Shown: positions 1 to 8,797 of the stretch, one piece after another
Numbering within the stretch: the first letter of the stretch is position 1
Layout: each line of letters starts with the position of its first letter
Origin: Azonexus sp.
GTDB lineage: Bacteria; Pseudomonadota; Gammaproteobacteria; Burkholderiales; Rhodocyclaceae
Length of the DNA stretch: 64,000 nucleotides
Direction of reading: 5' to 3'
Assembly: GCA_030691385.1 (NCBI GenBank)
Contig: JAUYEI010000018.1
Coordinates: forward strand, 62,001 to 126,000
Made by a program: the position numbers and the translations under genes
The notes under the pieces: model-generated
What the model was told of the DNA's origin: nothing
Seen by the model: the letters and a program-made list of their open reading frames with translations, nothing else
Database searches by the model: none

Positions 1-610
1 GCGCGAGGAAGGGAATGGATGACGGCGGGTGCGCCGAAATCCGGCCATCCTTGCTGTAGCGGCCATAGCGCGCACCAAGCAGGAGCACGGCCGGCAAGGC
101 GATCCAGCCGCCCATGGTATGGACGACGACGGAGCCGGCGAAGTCGTGGAATTCCTCGCCGAATGTTGCCTTGAGCCAGGCCTGGACGCCAAAGGCCTGA
201 TTCCAGGCAATGCCTTCGAAGAAGGGGTAGACGAAACCGACAAGCAGGAAGGTGGCGATCAGTTGCGGATTGAACTTGGCCCGTTCGGCGATGCCGCCGG
301 AAATGATGGCCGGAATCGCCGCCGCGAAGGTGAGCAGAAAGAAAAACTTGGTCAGTTCGAAGCCGTTTTTCTCCATCAGCGTCTCGACGCCGCTGAAGAA
401 ATTGACGCCGTAGGCGATGCTGTAGCCAACGAAGAAGTAGGCCACGGTCGACACGCCAAAATCGCTGAGAATCTTGACCAGCGCATTGACCTGGTTCTTT
501 TTGCGGACCGTACCGACCTCAAGGAAGGCAAAGCCCGCGTGCATGGCCAGCACCATGATGGCGCCAAGCAGGATAAACAGCACGTTGCTGCTGGATTGAA
601 CCGTTTCCAT
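1..610 (-). CDS. amt: Ammonium transporter (Amt family), N-terminal part, truncated by window edge
   Basis: Reverse-strand translation from ATG at 610 gives METVQSSSNVLFILLGAIMVLAMHAGFAFLEVGTVRKKNQVNALVKILSDFGVSTVAYFFVGYSIAYG..., typical Amt; absent from ORF track because it runs off the edge. Confidence 0.93.
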   Translation of the reverse strand, partial: METVQSSSNVLFILLGAIMVLAMHAGFAFLEVGTVRKKNQVNALVKILSDFGVSTVAYFFVGYSIAYGVNFFSGVETLMEKNGFELTKFFFLLTFAAAIPAIISGGIAERAKFNPQLIATFLLVGFVYPFFEGIAWNQAFGVQAWLKATFGEEFHDFAGSVVVHTMGGWIALPAVLLLGARYGRYSKDGRISAHPPSSIPFLA

Positions 611-640
611 GAACCACCCCAATCAAAGAATGGGGAGGCC

Positions 641-659
641 AAAAGCAAGCACCATTCCA
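641..659 (-). promoter_or_regulatory. Putative sigma54 promoter for amt (TGGAATGGTGCTTGCTTTT; GG-N10-GC)
   Basis: Reverse strand matches the TGGCAC-N5-TTGC consensus with exact GG-N10-GC spacing, about 30 nt upstream of the amt start. Confidence 0.7.
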
Positions 660-713
660 GTGCGCCAATATTGTTATAAATCAGTGCATTGCCAAATGCC
701 ATAACGGCCGATA

Positions 714-731
714 TGGCACCATGCAGGTGCA
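714..731. promoter_or_regulatory. Putative NtrC binding site (GCACC-N5-GGTGC dyad)
   Basis: GCACCATGCAGGTGC has the arms and spacing of the canonical NtrC site TGCACC-N5-GGTGCA, about 70 bp upstream of the sigma54 promoter. Confidence 0.7.
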
Positions 732-770
732 ATTTCACAGAGCGGCGCTCGGTAACGGTGCGTCCACGCC

Positions 771-1997
771 TTATTTCGGGGCAAGCTCCATCGGCAAAAG
801 AACCCACAAACGGCCACTCTGTTTCATGCGCCCGGCCTGCTCGCCCGCTTCCTTGCCGAAGCCCCAGAAAAAGTCAGCGCGCACCGCGCCCTTGATCGCC
901 CCGCCGGTGTCCTGCGCCATGACCAGGCGGTTCATCGTCGTGGCCGTATTCGGCCGGGTGGTTGCGAGGAAGACCGGCGAGCCAAGCGGCACCGAACGCG
1001 GATCGATGGCGATGCTGCGCTCGGCCGTGAGCGGCACGCCCAGCGCCCCGATCGGGCCATCAGGACTGTTCGGCACTTCACGGAAGAAGACATAGCTCGG
1101 GTTGGTGTTGAGCAGGTTGTCGAGGCGCGTCGGATTGGCCCGCGCCCAGGCCTGGATGCCCTGCATCGATGCCTCTTCGAGCTTCAATTCGCCACGCTCG
1201 ACCAAGGCCTTGCCGATGGACTGGTAGGGATGGCCGTTCTGGTCGGCGTAGTTGAGGCGAACGACGCTGCCGTCGGCCAACCTGACGCGGCCGGAACCCT
1301 GGACCTGCAGGAAGAAGAGCTCGACGGCATCATCGACGTAGAGCAGGGTTTTGCCGGGCAACTTTTCGCCGCGCGCCGTAATTTCGGCCCGCGACCAGTA
1401 GGGCACGACCTTGTTGCCCTCCAGCCGGCCGCGCACGCGCTTGTCTTTGAGCTCGGGAAAGACGGCCGACAGGTCGATGCTCAGCAGGTCGTCCGGCACG
1501 CCACGCACAGGCTGCTCGAAGCCCCGGGTACGAGCCCGGCTGCCCTGCAACAGCGGTTCGTAGTAGCCGGTGACCATGCCGCTCGTCGCACCGTCGCCAT
1601 TGGCGACAGCGTAAGGCTGCAAATGCTGCTCGAAGAAGTGGCGCGGGTCGTGGCCCGGCTTGCCATCGGCCGCCCGGGCCAGATCGCAGACGCGCTTCCA
1701 GCCGGCACCATTCGGCTTGCTGGCAACGCCGCGACAGGATTGCAGGAAGGCCGGCCAGGCGGCGGCTACGTCATCGTTGGCCCAACCGGGCAGATCGCCC
1801 CAGCCAGCCGGCTGGAAGGAGCGCGTGAAAGCGGGCGGTGTTGCCGCAACGGGAGGCAGCGCGACAGGCGCTACCGCCGGGCAGGCAGCACAGGCCGGAC
1901 ACGGGGCGCAAGCCGCCGGCGCGACGCTGGGCGGCACGGTCGAACAGCCGGCCAGCAGGGTGAGAAATAAAAGGGCTGCTGCTTGGATTTTTCGCAT
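771..1997 (-). CDS. mltA: Membrane-bound lytic murein transglycosylase A
   Basis: Lipoprotein signal MRKIQAAALLFLTLLAGC; MltA/3D domain (GYYEPLLQGSR..., MAQDTGGAIKGAVRADFFWGFG). Confidence 0.92.
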   Translation of the reverse strand: MRKIQAAALLFLTLLAGCSTVPPSVAPAACAPCPACAACPAVAPVALPPVAATPPAFTRSFQPAGWGDLPGWANDDVAAAWPAFLQSCRGVASKPNGAGWKRVCDLARAADGKPGHDPRHFFEQHLQPYAVANGDGATSGMVTGYYEPLLQGSRARTRGFEQPVRGVPDDLLSIDLSAVFPELKDKRVRGRLEGNKVVPYWSRAEITARGEKLPGKTLLYVDDAVELFFLQVQGSGRVRLADGSVVRLNYADQNGHPYQSIGKALVERGELKLEEASMQGIQAWARANPTRLDNLLNTNPSYVFFREVPNSPDGPIGALGVPLTAERSIAIDPRSVPLGSPVFLATTRPNTATTMNRLVMAQDTGGAIKGAVRADFFWGFGKEAGEQAGRMKQSGRLWVLLPMELAPK

Positions 1998-2043
1998 GGC
2001 TTTCGCTAGAGTTCGCAATTTGCCGCGAAGTATACCTGCCGCC

Positions 2044-2946
2044 ATGCCCAATTCCGTGCCTGATGCCCTTCCCCTGGAACGCCTGCTTGCCCGTGCCGAA
2101 GCTGTGCTGGCCCGCTTCGAAGCTTCCCTGCCGCCGCTCCAGCAGGCGCCGGACTGGCCATCGGCCGTCGCTTTTCGCTGGCGCAAGAGCCATGGCCGAG
2201 CTTGGTTGCAGGCGGTACGCCACCCGCACCCGATCCGCCTGGCCGATCTCGAGAACATCGACGACCAGAAGGACCGCATCATCGCCAACACCCGCCAGTT
2301 CGTCGCCGGCAAGACGGCCAACAACGTGCTGCTGACCGGCACCCGTGGCTCCGGCAAGTCGTCGCTGGTCAAGGCCGTGCTCAACGAATATTCAGGCAAG
2401 GGCCTGCGCCTGATCGAGGTGGACAAGGAAGACCTGGTCGATCTGGCCGACATCGTCGATCTGGTCGACGGTCGACCGGAAAAATTCATCATTTTCTGCG
2501 ATGACCTCTCGTTCGAAGCTGGCGAGACGGCGTACAAGGCGCTCAAGTCGGTGCTCGACGGCTCGATCGCCGCGCCACCCGACAACGTGCTGATCTACGC
2601 CACGTCGAACCGCCGCCACCTGATGCCGGAATATTTTTCCGAGAACCTCGAAACGCATCGGGTCGACGACGAAATCCACCCCGGTGAAACGACCGAGGAA
2701 AAGATCTCCTTGTCCGAGCGCTTCGGCCTGTGGATTTCCTTCTACCCGTTCAGTCAGGACGACTACCTGGCCATCGCCAAGCACTGGGCGCGCCAGCTTG
2801 GCGTGGCCAACGAAGTCATCGCCGCCAGCGAGCGCGAAGCGCTGAACTGGGCGCTGAGCCGCGGCTCGCGCTCCGGCCGCGTCGCCTGGCAGTTCGCCCG
2901 CGATCTGGCCGGGCGCCAGAAAACGTCGCGAAAGAAAACCAGGTGA
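2044..2946 (+). CDS. AAA-type ATP-binding protein (DUF815 family)
   Basis: NVLLTGTRGSGKSSLVKAVLNEY Walker A; FIIFCDDLSFE; DUF815-like. Confidence 0.85.
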   Translation: MPNSVPDALPLERLLARAEAVLARFEASLPPLQQAPDWPSAVAFRWRKSHGRAWLQAVRHPHPIRLADLENIDDQKDRIIANTRQFVAGKTANNVLLTGTRGSGKSSLVKAVLNEYSGKGLRLIEVDKEDLVDLADIVDLVDGRPEKFIIFCDDLSFEAGETAYKALKSVLDGSIAAPPDNVLIYATSNRRHLMPEYFSENLETHRVDDEIHPGETTEEKISLSERFGLWISFYPFSQDDYLAIAKHWARQLGVANEVIAASEREALNWALSRGSRSGRVAWQFARDLAGRQKTSRKKTR

Positions 2947-3887
2947 GCAAGATTGTCGAAGTCGCCGCCGCGGTCATGCTGCGGGCCGACGGTACCGAAT
3001 TCCTGCTCGCCCAGCGCCCGGAAGGCAAGATCTATGCCGGTTACTGGGAATTTCCCGGCGGCAAGGTCGAGCCCGGCGAAAGCGTCCGCGACGCGCTCAT
3101 CCGCGAATTGCAGGAAGAACTCGGCATCACCGTCACCGCCTGCTCGCCGTGGTTGACCCGGCAATTCACCTACCCGCACGCCACTGTGCGCCTCAATTTC
3201 TGGCGGGTCACGGCGTGGGACGGCGAAATCGGCATCACGGCGCCGCTCGAGCACTCAGCGGTCGACTGGCAAAAAGCCGGCGAAGCGGCGACCGTCGCCC
3301 CCATCCTGCCGGCCAACGATCCCATCCTCAAAGCCCTGTCGCTGCCGACGAAGATGGCGATCACCAACGCCGAAGCCGAAGGCGCCGAACGCCAGCTTGA
3401 ACGGCTGGAGGAAGCCCTGAATGCCGGCCTGCGACTAATTCAGGTCCGCGACAAGGGCTGGCCGCCAGCACAGCGCCTGTGGTTCGCCGAAGCCGTTTGC
3501 CGGCTGGCCCGCAGCCATGGCGCGCTCGTCGTCATCAATGACGACGAGGACATTGCCCGCCAGGTCGGCGCCGATGGCGTACACCTGGCGGCAGCCAGTC
3601 TGGCCGCCTGCATGCAGCGCCCGGACTTCACGTGGGTCGGCGCCTCCTGCCACAGCGCGGCAGAAATCGCCCGCGCCGGCGAGCTCGGTCTCGACTACGC
3701 GCTGCTCGGCCCGGTGCTGCCGACGCCCAGCCACCCCGAAGCCACGGGCCTCGGCTGGCCGGAATTCGCCCGGCAACTGGCCGGCAACACGCTCCCCGTG
3801 CTGGCGCTGGGCGGCATGCAGCCGACCATGTTGCCGGAAGCGCAGCAACACGGCGCCCACGGCATCACGCTCATGCGTAGCTGGTAA
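2943..3887 (+). CDS. Nudix hydrolase (MutT) fused to thiamine-phosphate synthase-like domain
   Basis: GTG start overlapping upstream stop; Nudix box GGKVEPGESVRDALIRELQEELGI; C-terminal ThiE-like LIQVRDKG...GADGVHLAAASL. Confidence 0.88.
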   Translation: MSKIVEVAAAVMLRADGTEFLLAQRPEGKIYAGYWEFPGGKVEPGESVRDALIRELQEELGITVTACSPWLTRQFTYPHATVRLNFWRVTAWDGEIGITAPLEHSAVDWQKAGEAATVAPILPANDPILKALSLPTKMAITNAEAEGAERQLERLEEALNAGLRLIQVRDKGWPPAQRLWFAEAVCRLARSHGALVVINDDEDIARQVGADGVHLAAASLAACMQRPDFTWVGASCHSAAEIARAGELGLDYALLGPVLPTPSHPEATGLGWPEFARQLAGNTLPVLALGGMQPTMLPEAQQHGAHGITLMRSW

Positions 3888-3898
3888 GCCGTCGCCGG

Positions 3899-4062
3899 AG
3901 CATTTCAACCTTGAAACCTCAGTTGACCGCTCATCCCTGTCTGGTCTGCCGCGTGAATACGGGCTCCCCTGCCTTCGATGCCATTCACCCGTTGGGTGAC
4001 AGCGCTACGTGGCTGCTGGCACGTCTGGTCGGGCGTCCGGCTTGGTCGCTTCTCCTTGCAGG
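3899..4062 (+). repeat. Copy A of ~140-bp dispersed repeat
   Basis: CAGTTGACCGCTCATCCCTGTCTGGTCTGCCGCGTGAATACGGGCTCCC... is closely matched at 25750-25885. Confidence 0.85.
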
Positions 4063-4099
4063 CATTTCAATTTTGGGCAAAATTTCCGGTTGACCGTGG
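4063..4099 (+). repeat. 35-bp TTGACCGTG motif, copy A
   Basis: CATTTCAATTTTGGGCAAAATTTCCGGTTGACCGTGG. Confidence 0.85.
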
Positions 4100-4119
4100 G
4101 AGTCGCCGGAACAACGGAT

Positions 4120-4326
4120 TCAGCGCGTAGTCTGATCCGGAAAATCGAGGCCGGGCGTCCCGGCCTCTTCATCGCTGACTGCGCCGCCGATACGATAGGA
4201 ATCGCTGGCCCAGCAGCCGAGGTCGATCTGTTTGCAGCGTTCGGAACAGAAAGGGCGCCACGGATTTTCCGGAGCCCAGATGGCATCATCGCCGCATTGC
4301 GGGCAGCGGACCTTGCGCACGGACAT
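4120..4326 (-). CDS. yacG: DNA gyrase inhibitor YacG (zinc-binding)
   Basis: [40 protein letters not shown]. Confidence 0.93.
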   Translation of the reverse strand: MSVRKVRCPQCGDDAIWAPENPWRPFCSERCKQIDLGCWASDSYRIGGAVSDEEAGTPGLDFPDQTTR

Positions 4327-4327
4327 C

Positions 4328-4489
4328 AGAGCCTGTGAATTTTTTGGGCGCGCCCGAGCAACGCGCCCAGGCGTGCACGATCAAGGCGCAAAGCACAGCC
4401 ATAGCTTGGGCTATGAACGAGCATTTGCAACGCCGAGCGGGCTCGCCTGGGCGCTGGGCACGGATGTGAACAAGAATTTCACAGGCTCT
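4328..4489. mobile_element. MITE-like palindromic element with ~18-bp terminal inverted repeats
   Basis: Left end AGAGCCTGTGAATTTTTT, right end AAGAATTTCACAGGCTCT; internal arms GCGCCCAGGCG/CGCCTGGGCGC; fills the yacG-zapD gap. Confidence 0.75.
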
Positions 4490-5247
4490 TATAGATTGCA
4501 GAAGGTCAGGTCGAAGGAAACGTCGCGTTCACAGCCGCGCGCCTTGAGCTCACCAGCCGGCGGCTTGGTGAAGCGGATGTTCAGGAAATATTTGTTGGCA
4601 CTGACTTCGGGAATTGCCTGCTCGTCGACGCTGACCGTGACGCGCACCATCTGCGCCGCAGAGCCGCCGAGATTGAGCTGGAACTGGCCGTTGGTCGCCG
4701 AGTAGTTTTTCGGCCGCCCGCTCGAGCGGAGCAGGCGCAGGACGATCGCCGCCGCATCGCGCAAGGGCAGCAGCGGCTTGGTCCAGCCTTCCAGCGCACT
4801 GCGCCGGACATCGGCCGGGCGGTGCAGCCACCAGTGGTAGGAGGGCAGATCGAATTCGCAGACACCGCCGGGAATGGCGGCCCGGCTCTTGATGCTCATG
4901 AGCCAGTCGTTTTCGCGCAGGTATTGACCGATCTTGCCAGTCATGCCAAGCAGCGCGGCTGACGACTGTTCGATTTCATAGAGGGCGCCGGACAGCGCCT
5001 CTTCGGAAATTTCGGGGTTGTTGCGAAAGGCGAGCAGGGTTTGCCGTTGCCGTTCGAGTTCCTGGATCAGGTCCATCTTGAGGTCGGCACGACCGGCCAC
5101 CTCAAGGATTTCGAACAGGGAAAGCAGCGCCGTGTGGTGCTCGAGAGCACCTTCTTCCTGGGCGAAATATGCCGTTTTTTCGAACAAATCCTCCAGACGC
5201 AACAGCGTGCGGATTCGTTCATTAAACGGGTATTCGTAGGTGATCAC
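4489..5247 (-). CDS. zapD: Cell division protein ZapD
   Basis: VITYEYPFNERIRTLLRLEDLFEK... ZapD/DUF1342 signature; GTG start chosen. Confidence 0.9.
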   Translation of the reverse strand: MITYEYPFNERIRTLLRLEDLFEKTAYFAQEEGALEHHTALLSLFEILEVAGRADLKMDLIQELERQRQTLLAFRNNPEISEEALSGALYEIEQSSAALLGMTGKIGQYLRENDWLMSIKSRAAIPGGVCEFDLPSYHWWLHRPADVRRSALEGWTKPLLPLRDAAAIVLRLLRSSGRPKNYSATNGQFQLNLGGSAAQMVRVTVSVDEQAIPEVSANKYFLNIRFTKPPAGELKARGCERDVSFDLTFCNL

Positions 5248-5306
5248 GCGGCGGTGTCCGAGAAAACGGAAAATTTTGTTTATTCTGAGCCATTTGCATG
5301 CAAATC

Positions 5307-5930
5307 TCAACAGCCAGCTTTAAGTTTTTGAGCCATAAGTGCTAGATAGTTTGCATGGAGCGTTTTGACTGGTTCGACAATTTTCACTCTGTCCGCATCA
5401 TTGACCACGACGTCGTCGGCTATGGCCAGCCGTTGCTGGCGCGTCGCCTGGGCGGCCATGATCGCTTTAACCTCTTCCGCCGACAGGCCGTTGCGCGCCA
5501 TGACACGCTCTATTTGCAGGTTTTCCGGGCAGTCGACGACGACGATGCGGTCGCAGCGATCACGGTAGGCTCCGGACTCAACCAGCAGCGGCACCGCCAG
5601 AATGACGTAGGGCTCGGTCGCCGCACGGCAACGTTCGGTCGATATCCGGCGAATGAGCGGATGCAGGATACATTCGAGCCGATTTTTGATCGAGGGATCG
5701 GTGAAGGCTAGCTGGCGCATCGCCACCCGGTCGAGCGCGCCATTCGCCGCAAGGATTTTCCGGCCGAACTCGGCAGTCAGCATGGGCATGGCGACCCCGT
5801 CAGCCACGGTCAGTTCGCGCGCAATGGCATCGGCATCGACCAGACCGGCTCCCTGCTCGACGAACAGATCGGCGACCGTGCTTTTGCCACTGCCGATTCC
5901 GCCGGTCAGGCCGACGACGTATTGGCTCAT
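5307..5930 (-). CDS. coaE: Dephospho-CoA kinase
   Basis: MSQYVVGLTGGIGSGKSTVADLFVEQGAGLVDADAIAREL. Confidence 0.95.
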   Translation of the reverse strand: MSQYVVGLTGGIGSGKSTVADLFVEQGAGLVDADAIARELTVADGVAMPMLTAEFGRKILAANGALDRVAMRQLAFTDPSIKNRLECILHPLIRRISTERCRAATEPYVILAVPLLVESGAYRDRCDRIVVVDCPENLQIERVMARNGLSAEEVKAIMAAQATRQQRLAIADDVVVNDADRVKIVEPVKTLHANYLALMAQKLKAGC

Positions 5931-6709
5931 TTGCAGGCCAGCGTGTCGGCCTTGGGCAGAAGGCGGCCGACCGCGCCGATCAACTCGACCTTGTCGCCAA
6001 CCGGCCCGCGCGCCTGTAGCGTAACCAGGCTGTCCTTGCCCGGCCGCGGCGCGACTTGCGCCGAGCGGACCCCCTTGGCTTTCAACTCGGCCAGCTTGTC
6101 CTGCCCGCCTTTTTCGGAGGAGAACACGCCGAGCGATATGGCGTTGCGATTGAGCTCGTCCTGCACGACGAAGAACTCCGTCACACCCAGTTCGCGCAAT
6201 TCGGTGGATTTCTTTTCCGCCTCGACCTTGCTCGGCAGCGATGGAATGAACACCCACCAGCCGTTGCTTTCCGACGCGGCCAGTTTCCGGGTCACCTTGT
6301 AATCGCCGAAACGCTTGGCCAGCAGCGCTGCCAGACGGTCGGCGTCGGCCAGCGGCAGGGGGCGCCAGGTCAGACAGACAGGCGGCTTGTCGGCCACTTC
6401 GGCGACGCCAGCCACTTGAGCCTTCTCCGCCTTGGCTTCCGGGGCCGGTTCAGTCGCAGCAGGCCTGTCTCCCTCGGCACTCCCCGGCGCAGGCTTTTCC
6501 TCTGCGGGCGCGATTTCCGGCACAACCAGTTCGGTTCTGGCAACCGGCGTCCCCGGCACCTCGCCGCGCGAGACAACGCGCATGCGCTCGGGCAGGATCT
6601 GTTGCTCGACGCGCCCGGCATCCGGATTATCGGGGCGACCGAAATAGCCGGCGCTGAAGGCGTAGAACAGCAGGTTGCCGAAAACGAGCAGGAAGACGAG
6701 GGCTTTCAC
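5927..6709 (-). CDS. SPOR-domain-like membrane protein
   Basis: N-terminal TM, low-complexity linker, C-terminal SPOR-like repeat region. Confidence 0.6.
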   Translation of the reverse strand: MKALVFLLVFGNLLFYAFSAGYFGRPDNPDAGRVEQQILPERMRVVSRGEVPGTPVARTELVVPEIAPAEEKPAPGSAEGDRPAATEPAPEAKAEKAQVAGVAEVADKPPVCLTWRPLPLADADRLAALLAKRFGDYKVTRKLAASESNGWWVFIPSLPSKVEAEKKSTELRELGVTEFFVVQDELNRNAISLGVFSSEKGGQDKLAELKAKGVRSAQVAPRPGKDSLVTLQARGPVGDKVELIGAVGRLLPKADTLACK

Positions 6710-6713
6710 GAAA

Positions 6714-8078
6714 TCAGCCTACCTTGGGCAAGTGCTTGAGCGATTCGGCAATGGCGGCTTCCGGGTAGTCGTAATCCTCGAGCTTGCCGGAGAAGAATTT
6801 GTCGTAGGACGCCATGTCGAAGTGGCCGTGACCGGTCAGGCTGAACAGGATGGTCTTCGCCTCGCCAGTAAGCTTGCACTTGAGCGCTTCGTCGATGGCG
6901 GCGCGGATGGCGTGGCAGGATTCCGGTGCCGGGATGATGCCTTCGGCCCGGGCGAACTGGACGCCAGCCTCGAAGGTCGCCACCTGCGGCACGGCCAGTG
7001 CCTCGATCTGGCCTTCGTGCAGCAGCTGCGAAACGAGCGGCGAATCGCCGTGGTAACGCAGGCCGCCGGCGTGGATGCCGGGCGGCATGAAGTCGTGGCC
7101 GAGCGTGTACATTTTCATGATCGGCGTGTAGCCGGAAACGTCGCCGTAATCGTAGGCGTAGTGGCCCTTGGTCAGGGTCGGGCAGGAAGTCGGCTCGACC
7201 GCGACGCAACGCAGATTTGTAGCCCGCTTGTCGCCGGCCGCCTTGTCGGCGAGAAAGGGGAAGGCGATGCCGCCAAAGCTGGAACCACCGCCGCAGGGCC
7301 CGAAAATCACATCGGGATAGAGGCCGATCTTGTCGAACTGCTTCTTGGCCTCCAGGCCGATGACCGACTGGTGCAGCAGCACATGGTTAAGCACTGAACC
7401 GAGCGTATAGCAGGTGCCGGGATCGGCCGCGGCCTCTTCGACGGCTTCCGAGATGGCCAGGCCGAGCGAGCCCTGGTTGTCGGGGTCGGCGGCCAGCGCA
7501 TGACGGCCGGCATTGGTCAGGTTGCTCGGGCTGGCGAAGACCTCAGCGCCCCAGGTCTGCATCATCGAGCGGCGGAAGGGCTTCTGCTCGTAGCTGACCT
7601 TGACCATAAAGACGCGCACCGGCAGACCGAACATCTGGCCGGCGAAGGCGATCGACGAACCCCACTGGCCGGCGCCGGTTTCGGTGGTGAGCCGCTTGGT
7701 GCCGGCGATCTTGTTGAAATAGGCCTGCGGCACGGCGGAGTTCGGCTTGTGCGAACCGGCCGGCGAGACGCCTTCATATTTGTAGAAAATTTTGGCCGGC
7801 GTACCGAGCGCCTGCTCCAGACGCAAGGCGCGACAGAGTGGGGCGGGACGCCACAGGGCGTAGATCTGGCGGACTTCTTCGGGAATGGCGATCCAGCGTT
7901 CGGCGGACATTTCCTGCTCGAGGATCGGCCCGGGGAAAATCGCCCCCATCGCTTCCGGCGGCACCGGGTTGCCGTCGGGACCGAGCGGCGGTGCCGGCGG
8001 ATTGGCCAGGTCGGCGACAACGTTGTACCAGTGGGTCGGAATGTCTTCTTGTTCTAGGTTGATGCGCAGCGGCGTCAC
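6714..8078 (-). CDS. TrpB-like PLP-dependent enzyme (TrpB2 type)
   Basis: ILEQEMS...GRPAPLCRA-like, KYEGVSPAGSHKPNSA, TETGAGQWGSS, GPCGGGSSFGG: TrpB2 family. Confidence 0.9.
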   Translation of the reverse strand: MTPLRINLEQEDIPTHWYNVVADLANPPAPPLGPDGNPVPPEAMGAIFPGPILEQEMSAERWIAIPEEVRQIYALWRPAPLCRALRLEQALGTPAKIFYKYEGVSPAGSHKPNSAVPQAYFNKIAGTKRLTTETGAGQWGSSIAFAGQMFGLPVRVFMVKVSYEQKPFRRSMMQTWGAEVFASPSNLTNAGRHALAADPDNQGSLGLAISEAVEEAAADPGTCYTLGSVLNHVLLHQSVIGLEAKKQFDKIGLYPDVIFGPCGGGSSFGGIAFPFLADKAAGDKRATNLRCVAVEPTSCPTLTKGHYAYDYGDVSGYTPIMKMYTLGHDFMPPGIHAGGLRYHGDSPLVSQLLHEGQIEALAVPQVATFEAGVQFARAEGIIPAPESCHAIRAAIDEALKCKLTGEAKTILFSLTGHGHFDMASYDKFFSGKLEDYDYPEAAIAESLKHLPKVG

Positions 8079-8150
8079 TTTTCTCTCCCGGAAAGTGTTT
8101 TCTGAAAGCCGGTAACTTACTCCAAAAGGATTCGCCGACCAAGGGTGCGT

Positions 8151-8183
8151 CTTGATTTTGGCCGTTTTTTCCGGTTCACCGTA
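8151..8183 (+). repeat. 35-bp TTGACCGTG motif, copy B
   Basis: CTTGATTTTGGCCGTTTTTTCCGGTTCACCGTA. Confidence 0.75.
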
Positions 8184-8227
8184 ACAACAGCCGAAACAAG
8201 CAGTTAAAGTACCGGCTGCCGACCATT

Positions 8228-8797
8228 TTGACGCCCGCCCCTGCCTTGTCCGCCCCCCAAATTGCCACTCTGATCTGCCACCCGGCCACCACCGGGGCGA
8301 TAGCATGCGGCATCGAGGTCGGCGCCACGACTATGGACGATGGCGGACTGGTCCTCAGCTATCGCGTCACTTGCCCGCCCACCGACCTCCGCCTGCCGGC
8401 GTCGCAACCACCCGGCCCAGCCGACGGACTGTGGCAGCACACCTGCTGCGAAGCCTTCGTGGCCGAGGCCGGCACCGCCTATCGTGAATTCAACTTCTCG
8501 CCTTCCGGGCAGTGGGCGGCTTACCGCTTCACCGGCTACCGGGAACGCGATGCGGTCTCCCCCCCCGGCGCCGAGCCGCAACTGAGCTTCACGCCTCTGG
8601 CCGACGGCTTCGAATTGCGCGCCACGCTCCCCGCCGCCCTCCTGCCGCCCGGCAATGCACTCCAGCTTGGCCTCACCGCCGTCATCGAGGCCGCCGACGG
8701 CAACAAGAGCTACTGGGCACTGGCCCACTGCGCCGCCCAGCCCGATTTCCACGTCCGCCAGAGCTTTGCCCTGACCCTGAAGCGAAACACGCCATGA
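8228..8797 (+). CDS. DOMON-like domain protein
   Basis: GLWQHTCCEAFVA...YREFNFSPSGQWAAYRFTGYR. Confidence 0.7.
   Translation: MTPAPALSAPQIATLICHPATTGAIACGIEVGATTMDDGGLVLSYRVTCPPTDLRLPASQPPGPADGLWQHTCCEAFVAEAGTAYREFNFSPSGQWAAYRFTGYRERDAVSPPGAEPQLSFTPLADGFELRATLPAALLPPGNALQLGLTAVIEAADGNKSYWALAHCAAQPDFHVRQSFALTLKRNTP

Noticed and set aside
29-679. 216-aa forward ORF at the left edge
   Set aside because: It is antisense to a clear ammonium transporter; composition is typical of a shadow ORF in high-GC DNA
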